Shown: positions 52,601 through 60,988, numbered from the stretch's first letter. The stretch is 64,000 bases of DNA from Polyangiaceae bacterium (GCA_020633205.1 JACKEB010000010.1:1240001-1304000); one strand, 5' to 3'. The notes: a model not told the origin generated them from the letters alone. Numbers and translations: made by a program.

Positions 52601-53533
52601 GAAGAGGAAGCCTCGCGCCTGCTCTCTCTCGCCAACGACAAGGGAATTCTCTCTGCTGCTGTCGACGCCTGGCAAACACTGGCAATCCTACGCCAGACGC
52701 TCGGACAACTGAGCGCCGCCCTGGATGCGCGCCGCAACGCGGTGCGGGCCGCTCAACGCGCTGGACTCAAAGAGCGCGAGGCCATGCTGACCACGAACCT
52801 CGGCTTCGCCTTGACCACGATAGGCGCTCGCAAGGAGGCGCGCACCTCGTTGGAAGCAGGGCTGGCCTTGGCCGACGCGATTGGTAGCCGCGGCGCCGTA
52901 CGCCATGCGCAGATGAACCTGCTCGGCTTCGCCGCAACTTTTGGCGGAGACAAGCGCCTAGATGCTTACCTCGCGGAACCACGAACCGACGCGGATGCAG
53001 ACGCCACAGGTGTCTGGACTTCGCCAGACCGGAGCAATCTCGGCGTGCTCTTCTACCGTGGCTGGGAGCTGATCCGGAACACCGGCGACACCTCTTGCGG
53101 TCGCGCTCGTTCGCTCCTGCAGCTCGCGGCAGAGGGCTATCAGGCGTCCGACAACCGCGACGTGCTGCCCGTTGCTCTCGGGGTCTGGGGCGAGGCGGAG
53201 CGGCGCTGCGGGAACCGAGAGCGAGCCCTGGAACTCACCAAGCGAGCGGCGGAGCTCCTCGAGAGCGGCGCGCATAGCCTGCTGAATGAAAGTACCGTCT
53301 ACCTCGCCCTCCACGACGTGTGCGCCGAGAGCGGTGATGAAGAGGGAGCGCGAGACGCCGTAAGGCGCGGCCTCCCGCACCTCGAGCGGCGCCTCAAGGG
53401 TCTCCAGCGGACCTCCTACGCCAACCTCTTCCTGAGCGAGCTCCCAGACAACGCGGGTCTGCTCGGCGCAGCCGAGTCCTATGGTCTCGTGCCCGACAGC
53501 ATTCAGCGTGTGCTCGAACGCGGCGTCAGTTAG
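49655..53533 (+). CDS. Ser/Thr kinase - cyclase-like - AAA ATPase - TPR signalling protein
   Basis: A 1,292-residue multidomain protein. The kinase (~10-280) has VGRGGVGVVY, VALKVV (Lys41), HRDIKPGNI (HRD 134-136), DFG (163-165) and MSPEQ. Residues ~310-435 resemble a class III nucleotidyl cyclase fold (VTSIVAINFSKG at the usual opening; GEVVDRASSLAREAELGQVLAD at the usual GDxVNxASRL site), but the metal-binding Asp residues are lost. The AAA/STAND ATPase starts FVGRDRELNKIL, Walker A GPPGIGKS (489-496), Walker B IVVLEDTQWAD. The C-terminal ~550 residues are TPR-like. No membrane segment. This is a known myxobacterial/actinobacterial architecture (PknK-like); the signal and output are unknown. 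The start is GTG 49655 or ATG 49661. Confidence 0.88.
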   Translation: MSMEGQCLGGRFEVEREVGRGGVGVVYRARDLETGRTVALKVVAAEAGMAPEEEERLMSEGRVLQDLDHPGIVKVISSGVLPDTSQPYLAMEWLEGEDLAARQSREPLTLGESVELTMHVARALGAAHAAGVIHRDIKPGNIFLVAANGESQTTFGAQPKLVDFGVAKSDDMRVTQTGDIVGTPAYMSPEQARGDAAVDARSDIYSLGATLFELITRRPPHVGPSHIATLARLVTTAAPRLSEIRPEIPPILDDLVYHMLATSPSERPENAQQLSKQLEESLADAQRVSIPPGSTDLSLSQRLGSSASRLVTSIVAINFSKGSSRERALELLRSRGADAVPLGQDAIVAHLGARRAVGTEASAALDLGRRLARAGARVGVASGRARVNVNQDSGAVKPVGEVVDRASSLAREAELGQVLADATTAELGRGRYEFRSRDDGSSVVGEILKGGQRVGGAPFVGRDRELNKILTTFERSREDHTPVVVSVTGPPGIGKSRLRREVLARLSGNTRVILQRSDAYGQGHALGAAADVVRGIIGLSKGTTTEEARAALDARLLNRTEIDDGARDLIARMLANQPLPEGIDPRGARDLLWLAMTELVMGVVRAEATIVVLEDTQWADPESVEFIDHLLGRANGQPLMVLLLVRPEFWEHSDRLAGRDHTRLELRPLSRQAAEAIARALLGERADELMLERIAQQSAGLPLFAEELSRLAAAGRDTTHAPTIEAAIQVSMDSLSEECRDALGRLSVFGTSCWDAGLEAMNVSDAESLMRELAGAEVLVEQASSRFADAREWVFKHALVREVAYESLSDEARKELHALAADWLASMGEDAATVAGHYDRGGQHEKAASHWERAAQRALATNALTDALQMAERALAFADDRQQGFRRAMYLDEAWARLDPRASDRETSVSELEANVYDEASQVRAEGARARFDAARGAGMDITERLLDTRDRAASLGLHDEEARCSAAAASRLAFAGSFAPAEEEASRLLSLANDKGILSAAVDAWQTLAILRQTLGQLSAALDARRNAVRAAQRAGLKEREAMLTTNLGFALTTIGARKEARTSLEAGLALADAIGSRGAVRHAQMNLLGFAATFGGDKRLDAYLAEPRTDADADATGVWTSPDRSNLGVLFYRGWELIRNTGDTSCGRARSLLQLAAEGYQASDNRDVLPVALGVWGEAERRCGNRERALELTKRAAELLESGAHSLLNESTVYLALHDVCAESGDEEGARDAVRRGLPHLERRLKGLQRTSYANLFLSELPDNAGLLGAAESYGLVPDSIQRVLERGVS

Positions 53534-53534
53534 G

Positions 53535-53550
53535 CCGAGCGCCAGCTCGG
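53535..53550. terminator. Short hairpin between convergent kinase and ParB-like genes
   Basis: CCGAGC (53535-53540) and GCTCGG (53545-53550) pair perfectly around GCCA. It lies just after the kinase stop and just beyond the ParB-like gene's 3' end. It has no T-run, so its efficiency is uncertain. Confidence 0.4.
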
Positions 53551-53558
53551 TAGTCCCC

Positions 53559-54581
53559 TCAGTCCTCCGCGGGGCCGCCGCCAGACTTGGCAAGGTCTTC
53601 CGCACGGATCTTCGAGGCGTCGAGCTTCTCCGCGCGCTTCGTCATCGTCTGAATGAGGTCATCGAAGCTCGGCGGCTCACCCTTGATGAAGCGTAGCGGG
53701 TTGATCCGAGCAACCACGAAGTTCTTTAGATAAGGGCTAGTAAGGCCAGCGGCTTTGAAGCGCGCAACGGCACCAGCCACCGCATCGTCGAGCGCAAGCA
53801 AGGCATCCGCCTTGCGCTCCCGTTCGCTGATGCCCGCAGGCAAAAGCTCATCGACCCAACCGTCCACCTTCCGCAGCACCGGGTTGTACGCACCCCCGGA
53901 AAGTCGACCACGCTTTTCATACGCGAACCCCAGCGTGACCAAGGCGGGCTCCTCGAACTCGAGCGTCAGGTCCGTTTCCCTCTGCCCCGACCAACCCGCC
54001 AAGTCTCGGTACATCCGCACGACCTCGAGCGCGCGCTCCCGGAGGTTGTGCGCCTTCTCGATGTTGAGCGCGAGGATTTGGTAGGCCACCTCCCGCTCGG
54101 GCACGAGCAACGCGATCACTGCGTTCGAGCCCAGCTCCTTCAGCGCGGTCAGGCGATGATTGCCATTCGGAGTCAGGTAGAGTGGCCCCGCCTCCGCAGC
54201 GTCGCTGCCACTCAGCGTCGACGCGCGAACCACAATCAGGGGGTCTAGAAACCGCCGCGTCTTGTCCATCGCCAGCGTGAGCTTGCGAACGTGGGCATCC
54301 GACACGTCGCGCTGGAAGGGTGTTGGACCAACGAGCGCCGTTGGCAAACTCACAAGCAGCAGCTGTCGACCGCCAAGTGGCTCACGGTACGCAGCCAACA
54401 CTGCTCCTCCGTCAGCGCAAACTTGCTCGGCGAGCGCGGTGAGTGACTCCGGAAGCTCTGGGACCGCAGCGTTGAGGGACAGGTCCTGAGCGCCAAGGCA
54501 GGTGGGCTCCAAGGTCACCCCACGGCGCTTGCGCGTGCCCGCCTTCTTCACGGCCTTCTTCCCAGTCTTCTTCGTAGCCAT
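53559..54581 (-). CDS. Orphan ParB-like (ParB/Srx domain) protein with Lys-rich N-terminus
   Basis: A 340-residue protein. The N-terminus (MATKKTGKKAVKKAGTRKRRG) is a histone-H1-like basic tail. The ParB/Sulfiredoxin-type nucleotide-binding domain follows: VGPTPFQRDVSDAHVRKLTLAM, DPLIVVRAS, and YLTPNGNHRLTALKELG, where GNHR stands in for the GERR box. The C-terminal ~150 residues are helical, with no clear ParB HTH motif that I can place. No parA or parS site is visible. It is therefore more likely a CTP-binding or nuclease-like regulator than a segregation protein (inference). It converges with the large kinase gene, 25 bases apart. Confidence 0.8.
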   Translation of the reverse strand: MATKKTGKKAVKKAGTRKRRGVTLEPTCLGAQDLSLNAAVPELPESLTALAEQVCADGGAVLAAYREPLGGRQLLLVSLPTALVGPTPFQRDVSDAHVRKLTLAMDKTRRFLDPLIVVRASTLSGSDAAEAGPLYLTPNGNHRLTALKELGSNAVIALLVPEREVAYQILALNIEKAHNLRERALEVVRMYRDLAGWSGQRETDLTLEFEEPALVTLGFAYEKRGRLSGGAYNPVLRKVDGWVDELLPAGISERERKADALLALDDAVAGAVARFKAAGLTSPYLKNFVVARINPLRFIKGEPPSFDDLIQTMTKRAEKLDASKIRAEDLAKSGGGPAED

Positions 54582-54812
54582 CTCGCCCCCGCTTTCGCAC
54601 CTGTCGCCGCTTTCGCAGCAGTCAGCCCAACCGCCAATTCGCCGTCGCCGACCTCATGGACGCTACCCGCGAACGCGAGTCAGTTCAGCTCCATCTTCAT
54701 GGACGGACCGAAAATGTCCGACCGACATGCAAGTAAATCACCGAGGCGGCACCAACGCCCGGAAGGCGACTGTGGAGCCAGAACATTTCCCTGCAGATAT
54801 TAAATCGACAGC

Positions 54813-56036
54813 CTACTTCGCTTCGCTCAGGACCTTCGCAATGCGCTGACAGGCTTCAGCGATGCGCGGCGGATCCTCGATCAACGCGAAGCGCACGAAG
54901 CCCTCGCCGCCGGGCCCGAAGCCAGTACCAGGGGACACCGCGACATGCGCCTTCTCGATCAGCAGCTGCGTCACTTCCGAGGCCGTCTTGTCGGCCCAAA
55001 CCTTGGGCAAGGGCGCCCAAACGAACATGGTGCCGCTGGGTTCGGCCACGTTGTCCCAGCCCGCTTCGCGGAGGCCGTTGACGAGCGTCGTCGCGCGGCC
55101 TCGGTAGAGCTCACGCATCTCGTCTACCAGGTGATCGCCATGCTCAAGCGCCCAAGCGGCCGCGTACTGCAGCGGCATGAAGGTGCCGTAGTCCATGTAC
55201 GTCTTCAGGTGCGAAAGCGAGCGAATCATGCGCTCGTTGCCCACCATGTAGGCGATACGCCAGCCCGGCATGTGATAGCTCTTCGACATCGAGAAGACTT
55301 CGACGGCGAAGGCCTTCACTTCTTCCGCGGGGATACCGCAATCAAAGATGCTCGGCGCGTAGCGGTTCGCGAAGTCGATGTCGGCGTACGCAAGGTCATG
55401 GAGCAAGTAGGCGCCTGCCTGCTGCACGACCCGAACCAGGGCCGCGAGCTGCTCCCTGGAGACCACCACGCCCGTGGGGTTCTGGGGGTAGTTGGCGATA
55501 ACCAGCTTGGTCTCCCCCCCCTGGGCCCGAACCTCGGCGAGCGCCTTGGCAACCGCGTCAGCGGGTTCATGTCCTGGACCTGAGGCGTAGCCAATTGCCG
55601 TCGCACCAGCGATCCCAGGCGCACCCTGATGAATGGGGTAGCAAGGGTCGGGCGCGACGACGAAGTCCCCCTTGTCGAGCATGGCCAAGCAGAGATGGCT
55701 GATTCCCTCCTTGGCACCCATGGTCACGATGACCTCTTTTTCCACATCGAAACTAACCGAGTATCGACGCTGATACCAATCGACGATGGCGCGTCGCAGC
55801 CCGAGCAAGCCACGCCCCGGGTGATAGCGATGGTTCTTCCCGATATCCGCGGCGGTGTGGAGCTGATCCACGATCGCCTGGGGTGTCGGACGATCCGGAT
55901 TGCCCAGGCCGAGGTCGATCAGGTCGGCGCCGCCGGCGAGGACCTTGGCCTTCAAGGCATCCAACGCCACGAAAGCGTAGGTGGGGAGCGCCTCAGCGCG
56001 GGGAAACGGCCAGTGCTTTTCCGGATTGGTGGTCAC
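54813..56036 (-). CDS. alaC: AlaC-like PLP aminotransferase (class I/II)
   Basis: A 407-residue fold-type I aminotransferase. The N-terminus (LPTYAFVALDALKAKVLAGG, then DLIDLGLGNPDRPTP) and VIVTMGAKEGISHLCLA match E. coli AlaC closely. NYPQNPTG (Asn ~186), HDLAYADIDF, and the PLP Lys in SMSKSYHMPGWR (Lys252) are all intact, with RFALIED near the end carrying the substrate carboxylate-binding Arg. AlaC makes alanine from pyruvate and glutamate; related enzymes include LL-diaminopimelate aminotransferase, which is the main alternative. The start ATG 56036 is well placed. It stands alone, with no biosynthetic partners nearby. Confidence 0.9.
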   Translation of the reverse strand: MTTNPEKHWPFPRAEALPTYAFVALDALKAKVLAGGADLIDLGLGNPDRPTPQAIVDQLHTAADIGKNHRYHPGRGLLGLRRAIVDWYQRRYSVSFDVEKEVIVTMGAKEGISHLCLAMLDKGDFVVAPDPCYPIHQGAPGIAGATAIGYASGPGHEPADAVAKALAEVRAQGGETKLVIANYPQNPTGVVVSREQLAALVRVVQQAGAYLLHDLAYADIDFANRYAPSIFDCGIPAEEVKAFAVEVFSMSKSYHMPGWRIAYMVGNERMIRSLSHLKTYMDYGTFMPLQYAAAWALEHGDHLVDEMRELYRGRATTLVNGLREAGWDNVAEPSGTMFVWAPLPKVWADKTASEVTQLLIEKAHVAVSPGTGFGPGGEGFVRFALIEDPPRIAEACQRIAKVLSEAK

Positions 56037-56223
56037 GAGCGCGGCTTATCACGAAGGCGAACCCACTCCAATCCGGCGTCCGCGTCTCGCCCCAGCTGAT
56101 TCTAGGTCAGGCAAGCCGGCAAATATTCAGCGTCGCTGTACGGGCGACTGGATCGATCGGCCGGCCTGCAAACAGCCTGGAAGTAACGGGACGGTGCCAC
56201 GTGGTAAACTAACCGTTCGGTCG

Positions 56224-56970
56224 ATGGGAGGGAGAGACGCACTTCGTCTGGCGCTAGCTTGCAGCCTGCTTGGGGGTTGCACGCTCGAGCGCAGCGGCAC
56301 TGGGGACATCGATCTAGTGGGCGCAGGGGGTGCAACCGACGCAGGACAAGACGTCCTGGAACCCGACGCCAGCTTCGGCGGGACCATCAACGCCGGGGGT
56401 GAAGGTGGAACAGGCGCGGTTTCCGCAGGGGGCGCGGGCGGCTCTTCCTCTGCCTGTGGCAACGGTGTCCGCGAAGGGTCCGAGCAGTGCGACGACAACA
56501 ACACCGCATCCGGCGACGGCTGCTCGGAGAAATGTGAGGTGGAGTGCCCACCGAACGCCTCGGTTGGCCCCAACTCACACTGCTACTGGTTCGTCCGGGA
56601 CCGCAAGAACTGGGGCGATGCACGCAACGACTGCGTGGCTCAGGGCGGATACTTGGTCACCCTCACCAGCGACAGCGAGAACAGTTTCCTCGCGGCATTA
56701 ATCGTGGAGACGATCTGGATAGGCGCAACCGACGGTCGCCAAGCGAAGGAAAGCGGCGCAGGGAAATACGCCTGGGTTACTGGCGAAGATTTCGGCTACC
56801 AGCACTGGGGCCAAGGGGAACCCAACGCAGCGGACAAGGGCTGTGGCTTCTTCGAGAGGTGCTACGAGCACTGCGCCACGATGCGGGATGACGGCATGTG
56901 GAACGACTCGTATTGCGAAGACGACGAGTACGCCTACGTCTGCGAGCGGATTCCTCCCGGAATCAACTAG
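56224..56970 (+). CDS. Lipoprotein with Cys-rich repeat and C-type lectin-like domain
   Basis: A 248-residue lipoprotein. ATG 56224 starts a short signal ending SLLGGC (Cys ~19); longer frames overlap alaC and are rejected. After a Gly-rich tether, residues ~80-110 form a Myxococcus-type Cys-rich repeat (CGNGVREGSEQCDDNN, GDGCSEKC). The remaining ~135 residues are a C-type lectin-like domain: HCYWFVRDRKNWGDARNDC, GGYLVTLTSDSENSFL, WIGATDG, HWGQGEPNAADKGC, and MWNDSYCEDDEYAYVCE. The EPN and WND motifs of Ca2+/sugar-binding CTLDs are both present, which predicts mannose-type carbohydrate binding. It is probably exposed at the cell surface. Confidence 0.9.
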   Translation: MGGRDALRLALACSLLGGCTLERSGTGDIDLVGAGGATDAGQDVLEPDASFGGTINAGGEGGTGAVSAGGAGGSSSACGNGVREGSEQCDDNNTASGDGCSEKCEVECPPNASVGPNSHCYWFVRDRKNWGDARNDCVAQGGYLVTLTSDSENSFLAALIVETIWIGATDGRQAKESGAGKYAWVTGEDFGYQHWGQGEPNAADKGCGFFERCYEHCATMRDDGMWNDSYCEDDEYAYVCERIPPGIN

Positions 56971-57026
56971 GCCCGAGAGGCTGGACTCGCCTCAGCTAGC
57001 CCAGCTCAAGAGCCCGAGAGTCAGCA

Positions 57027-57074
57027 CCTCGAAAGGTCGCTCATGGCCCTTCTCGAGGCTTCTATTCTTTTTTT
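57027..57074 (+). terminator. Rho-independent terminator after the lectin lipoprotein gene
   Basis: CCTCGA (57027-57032) pairs with TCGAGG (57053-57058), with AGG/CCT extending the stem, followed by a pyrimidine-rich stretch ending in seven T (57068-57074). It lies 57 bases after the stop codon. Confidence 0.65.
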
Positions 57075-57085
57075 GGGGGGGAGGG

Positions 57086-58009
57086 TCACCAGCGCCGTGA
57101 GCGACCGCCACGAGATTCTGCAACCGCTTGGGCGTCCTGCTCTTTCTTCAGCAACACGCCCGAGAAGGGCAGCTCACTCTTGATGCGGTCGGCGCCAACG
57201 CCTGCCCGCGCGAGCACGGCGATCCAATCCACCAGCTCACTCGTGCTCGGACGCTTGCGGATACGCGGCACGGCGCGCACATCGTAGAACGCAGCGATCG
57301 CTTGATCGACGATGGCCTCATCGACGGCGGGGTGATGCACCCGGACGATGCGCTTCATCAATTCCGGCTCAGGGAAGTCGATGAAGTGGAACACGCAGCG
57401 ACGCAGAAACGCGTCGGGGAGTTCTTTCTCGTTGTTGCTGGTGATGATCACGATGGGCCGCTGCTTGGCGACGATCTCGTCGCCGGTTTCCAGCACCAGG
57501 AACCGCATGCGGTCGAGCTCATGCAAGAGGTCGTTCGGAAACTCGAGGTCCGCTTTGTCGACCTCGTCGATCAAGAGCACCATGCGTTCGTCGGTGGCGA
57601 GAGCGCGGCCTAGCGGCCCGTGCTTGATGTAGCGCCGAATGTCCTTCACGCCTTCGGGGCCGGCGTCCCCGAAACGCGCGTCGTAGAGGCGCTGCACCGT
57701 GTCGTACACGTACAGACCGTCCTGCGCGCGGGTAGTGCTCTTCACAGCCCAATGGATCATCTTGTGCCCAAGCGCCTCAGCGACGGCGCTCGCGAGCAGC
57801 GTCTTGCCGGTCCCTGGTTCGCCCTTGATGAGCAAGGGACGCTCAAGGACGATTGCGGCGTTGACCGCTGACTCCAGCGCAGGGTCGGTGAGATAGCTCT
57901 GGGTTCCAGTGAATTGCTTTAGCGGCTCAGACACGAGTGCGGTGTTAGCACGTTCCGCGACAGGTCGGCTCGCCGTTGGGTCACCCAGGGACAGCTTTTC
58001 TGGCGACAC
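57086..58009 (-). CDS. MoxR-type AAA+ ATPase
   Basis: A 307-residue AAA+ ATPase. SYLTDPALESAVNAAIVLERPLLIKG leads into Walker A GEPGTGKT (63-70), followed by MVLLIDEVDKADLEFPNDLLHELD (Walker B), VIITSNNEKELPDAFLRRC (sensor 1 and arginine finger), and a C-terminal lid. MoxR ATPases act as chaperones, usually with a vWA protein encoded next to them to insert metals or assemble complexes. The convergent gene here is a lectin lipoprotein, so no vWA partner is adjacent. The start is uncertain: GTG 58009 or GTG 57934, the latter giving an N-terminus (SEPLKQFTGTQSYL) closer to homologues I know. Confidence 0.9.
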   Translation of the reverse strand: MSPEKLSLGDPTASRPVAERANTALVSEPLKQFTGTQSYLTDPALESAVNAAIVLERPLLIKGEPGTGKTLLASAVAEALGHKMIHWAVKSTTRAQDGLYVYDTVQRLYDARFGDAGPEGVKDIRRYIKHGPLGRALATDERMVLLIDEVDKADLEFPNDLLHELDRMRFLVLETGDEIVAKQRPIVIITSNNEKELPDAFLRRCVFHFIDFPEPELMKRIVRVHHPAVDEAIVDQAIAAFYDVRAVPRIRKRPSTSELVDWIAVLARAGVGADRIKSELPFSGVLLKKEQDAQAVAESRGGRSRRW

Positions 58010-58182
58010 GAAACGCGGAAACTCCCGGTTTTCCTAGGGCCTCGTCTCACCGGGAAGCGCGCGTTCCCATTTTCGCAGACCCGAGCTGCGTTCTTGCCGT
58101 CAGCCTCTTCTCCAACCGGGAATCGTGGTGACGGCACAAGAATTCGTGGGCTTTTCCTCCGTTTCGTGGAGACATCCCCGGC

Positions 58183-59223
58183 ATGACCACCCGCTACGAG
58201 ATTCGGGGCGCCCGACTCGAAGACGAAGAGCCACTCCTCGAGCTCGCCCAGTTCTTGAACACCATCAACCTGCCGAACGATCGCGAGTCCATCCACGCCT
58301 TGCTTGAGCACGCACATCGTAGCTTCACGGGGGAAATCGGCAGCCCGGCAGACCGGCGCTTCGTCTTCGTTCTGTGGGATCTCGAGACGCAGCGGGCCGT
58401 TGGAACGTCGATGATCGTGGCGCAACACGGACGCCGAGAGGCGCCGTACATCTACTTCGATGTGATCCCCGAGGAGAAGTACTCGCGGGCGGTGGACCGC
58501 CATTTCCATCATCAGTTGCTGCGGATTGGCTTCTCCTACGATGGCCCAACCGAGATTGGCGGACTGGTCGTCCACCCGGAGTACCGGAAGGTGCCGGAGC
58601 GTCTTGGACTCTTGATATCCTACGTTCGCTTCCTGTACATCGCCGCCCACCGCACTCTGTTTCGTGATGAGCTGATCGCCGAGCTGCTTCCCCCGTTGGA
58701 GGCGGATGGGACCAGCCATCTCTGGGAGGCTCTCGGCAGGCACTTCACGGGCATGAGCTATGCGGAAGCTGACTTCCTCTCTAGTCGCGACAAGGCCTTC
58801 ATTCGCGATCTATTTCCAGGCGGAATGATCTACGCAAGCGTGCTCAGCGAGCAGGCGCAGCGGGTGATCGGCGAGGTTGGGTCTCAAACCAAAGGCGTGG
58901 AGAAGATGCTGCGCCGCATTGGGTTCAGCTACGCGGAGCGAGTGGACCCCTTCGATGGCGGACCCCATTTCATCGCGGAAACAGATCAGGTCACGCTCGT
59001 GCAGCAAACAAGGCGTCTCGAGGTTGGTACGCCGGAACCCAATACCCTGGAGTGGGGACTTCTCGCGAAGAACGAAGAGGGACCGCCCTTCTTCCGCGCC
59101 GTACGCGCACAGGGGGAAGTAAGCGAGGAATACTTGCTTTTGCCTACAGAAACGCGAGAAGCGTTCGGCTTGAAGCCGGGTGACCCCGTGTACTTCCTGC
59201 CGCTCGGCCGTCCAAACTCGTGA
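58183..59223 (+). CDS. astA: Arginine N-succinyltransferase-like acyltransferase (AstA family)
   Basis: A 346-residue GNAT-superfamily enzyme. IGGLVVHPEYRKVPERLGLLISYVRFLYI, followed by FRDELIAELLPPL, SHLWEALGRHFTGMSYAEADFLS and LFPGGMIYASVL, are the ordered signatures of AstA, which transfers succinyl from succinyl-CoA to arginine in the AST pathway. Length is typical. ATG 58183 is supported by GGAG about 13 bases upstream only, so weakly. No astB, astC, astD or astE gene is nearby, so it may work on another amine or with unlinked genes. It is transcribed alone. Confidence 0.85.
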   Translation: MTTRYEIRGARLEDEEPLLELAQFLNTINLPNDRESIHALLEHAHRSFTGEIGSPADRRFVFVLWDLETQRAVGTSMIVAQHGRREAPYIYFDVIPEEKYSRAVDRHFHHQLLRIGFSYDGPTEIGGLVVHPEYRKVPERLGLLISYVRFLYIAAHRTLFRDELIAELLPPLEADGTSHLWEALGRHFTGMSYAEADFLSSRDKAFIRDLFPGGMIYASVLSEQAQRVIGEVGSQTKGVEKMLRRIGFSYAERVDPFDGGPHFIAETDQVTLVQQTRRLEVGTPEPNTLEWGLLAKNEEGPPFFRAVRAQGEVSEEYLLLPTETREAFGLKPGDPVYFLPLGRPNS

Positions 59224-59506
59224 AGACGCCAGGTGGCGTTCCTAACCTTGAGAAACGTCGCAACTCGTTGAAATACGTTCGAAAAGCTGCTGCGGACTGA
59301 GTGCGTCGACAGCGCTGTCGCGCCATCGAACGGTGTACCGCCGCGGTCGCATGTCCGACTCCTAGTCGCCACGTTTCGCACCCTCACGAGTTCTCTTTCT
59401 GAACCGCCTGGCGGAGCAAACCGCGACTTTCCAATCGCCAGAGCTTGCGTGCTACGCTTCGACTTCAAGGGACGAAGCGCAGCGCTGCGACGGTAGCTCT
59501 GGCGAG

Positions 59507-60964
59507 GTGGCGAGTGGAGAACGAGGCCTTTTCGTGAACGACCAGAGAAGGGGAACACATCCCTACGTTTCGCCAGGCTCGGCTCAACCCGCTGAGGGTG
59601 CGGAATACGAACAAACCGAGGTCTTCACCGAGAGTGAGTTGATGGGCGGCCCCGAGACGGCGCGCTACCCAGATCAGGCACACTCGGGACCACCACCCCA
59701 GACGGGTGTGCAACGGCGCAGCTCCGCAGACAACCTGCCAGCGCAGCCAGCACCGGTCACGTCACCCCACGGCTCGGGACAGTACACCGCGGTTGCGCAG
59801 CCCCCTTACGCAACCCCCAGCTATCCACCCTCGGCAAGCTATCCTGCCGCTCCGCCGCCAGCTCCCGCGTACTCCGCTCCGCCGCAGTACCCCAGCGCGC
59901 CACCAGCCCAAGGCGCCCCCAGCGCGCCCTCGGGCTACGCCGTCGCGCCAGCGGGGTACGGATCGAGCTACCCGGCGCCAGCGGGCTACACCGCAACTTC
60001 AGGCAACCCCGCAGCTCCAGGCTACCCCGCAGCTCCAGGCCACGATCCCCACGGCTACGGCTATCCAACACACTCCCCCGAGCCGCCGCCGGTACAGCCA
60101 CCTGCGCCAGTCGCGCAACCCGAGGCCAGCTACCCGCCTCCAGCTGCGCGCAGCTACACACCACCACCAGGCAGCATGCCCGCGCCCAGCAGCATGCCTG
60201 CGCCCAGCAGCATGCCCGCGCCCAGCCTGCCGCAGTCACGCATGGCGCCCCCAGTGGCACCGCCACCTAGTTCCCGCACGGAAACGAATAACCACGAGCT
60301 ACACGGCGTGCCGACTCAGCGGCGTAGCTCCCCTCCCCCTTCGAGCCTGGACAAGACCATCGCTCCGGGAGACCTGGGGCGTCGCACCGTCTCTTTGACC
60401 AGCCCGATGGGGAGGACGCAGGTCATCCACCCCGAAGCGGAGCTGATTCCCGACTCCGGCGCGCGTTTGATTGCGTCAGGCGCGGCGACCCAGCCCGTGC
60501 AGGGAGCGGAGCTCCACCCGCAGGCTCCGGAATGGATGCGCATGGGGCGCCTGCTAGCGCTGCAGATCGAAGACGCCATCGCGCAGAACCAGGGAGACGC
60601 GTCCACTCAGGCGGCCATCGTGCGCGCTTGGGCGGCTTGGCAGCTCGGCGGCTACACCCGACGTCAGATCAAAGACGTCTCGAGCAACCTGATGCGCGCC
60701 TACAAGATGACGATGCAAGCGAGCTCTGAGCACCGCGACGCGGTGCTCAACGACTGCGCGGGGGTCGTCTACAGCACGCTACCGACGTTCCTCCGCAAGT
60801 CCTGTGACCGCAACCGCGTGATCGTCGCGCTGCAGTTGATGAGCGAATTCGAGAACGAAGAGACCGCGCGCTTCGAAGGACTTGCGGTGGTGTTGCGCTG
60901 GTCGGACCAAGCACGAATCCTCGGCAAGCAGGCAGTCGCCTGCTTACTCGGAGAAATCGAGTAG
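59507..60964 (+). CDS. Proline-rich disordered protein with conserved-looking C-terminal helical domain
   Basis: A 485-residue protein. Residues ~50-330 are Pro/Ala/Ser/Tyr-rich and probably disordered, with repeats such as PGYPAAPG and three copies of PAPSSM-type units. The last ~125 residues (from PEWMRMGRLLALQIEDAIA) form a folded, mainly helical domain with Cys in LNDCAGVV, RKSCDRN and VACLLGE. There is no signal peptide or membrane helix. I do not recognise the domain. Starts at GTG 59507 or GTG 59534 (the latter with GAGG upstream) are both possible. The low-complexity part suggests a scaffold, condensate-forming or secretion-linked protein; this is speculation. Confidence 0.7.
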   Translation: MASGERGLFVNDQRRGTHPYVSPGSAQPAEGAEYEQTEVFTESELMGGPETARYPDQAHSGPPPQTGVQRRSSADNLPAQPAPVTSPHGSGQYTAVAQPPYATPSYPPSASYPAAPPPAPAYSAPPQYPSAPPAQGAPSAPSGYAVAPAGYGSSYPAPAGYTATSGNPAAPGYPAAPGHDPHGYGYPTHSPEPPPVQPPAPVAQPEASYPPPAARSYTPPPGSMPAPSSMPAPSSMPAPSLPQSRMAPPVAPPPSSRTETNNHELHGVPTQRRSSPPPSSLDKTIAPGDLGRRTVSLTSPMGRTQVIHPEAELIPDSGARLIASGAATQPVQGAELHPQAPEWMRMGRLLALQIEDAIAQNQGDASTQAAIVRAWAAWQLGGYTRRQIKDVSSNLMRAYKMTMQASSEHRDAVLNDCAGVVYSTLPTFLRKSCDRNRVIVALQLMSEFENEETARFEGLAVVLRWSDQARILGKQAVACLLGEIE

Positions 60965-60988
60965 GCGCTTCCCCTAGCGAAGTAGCGC

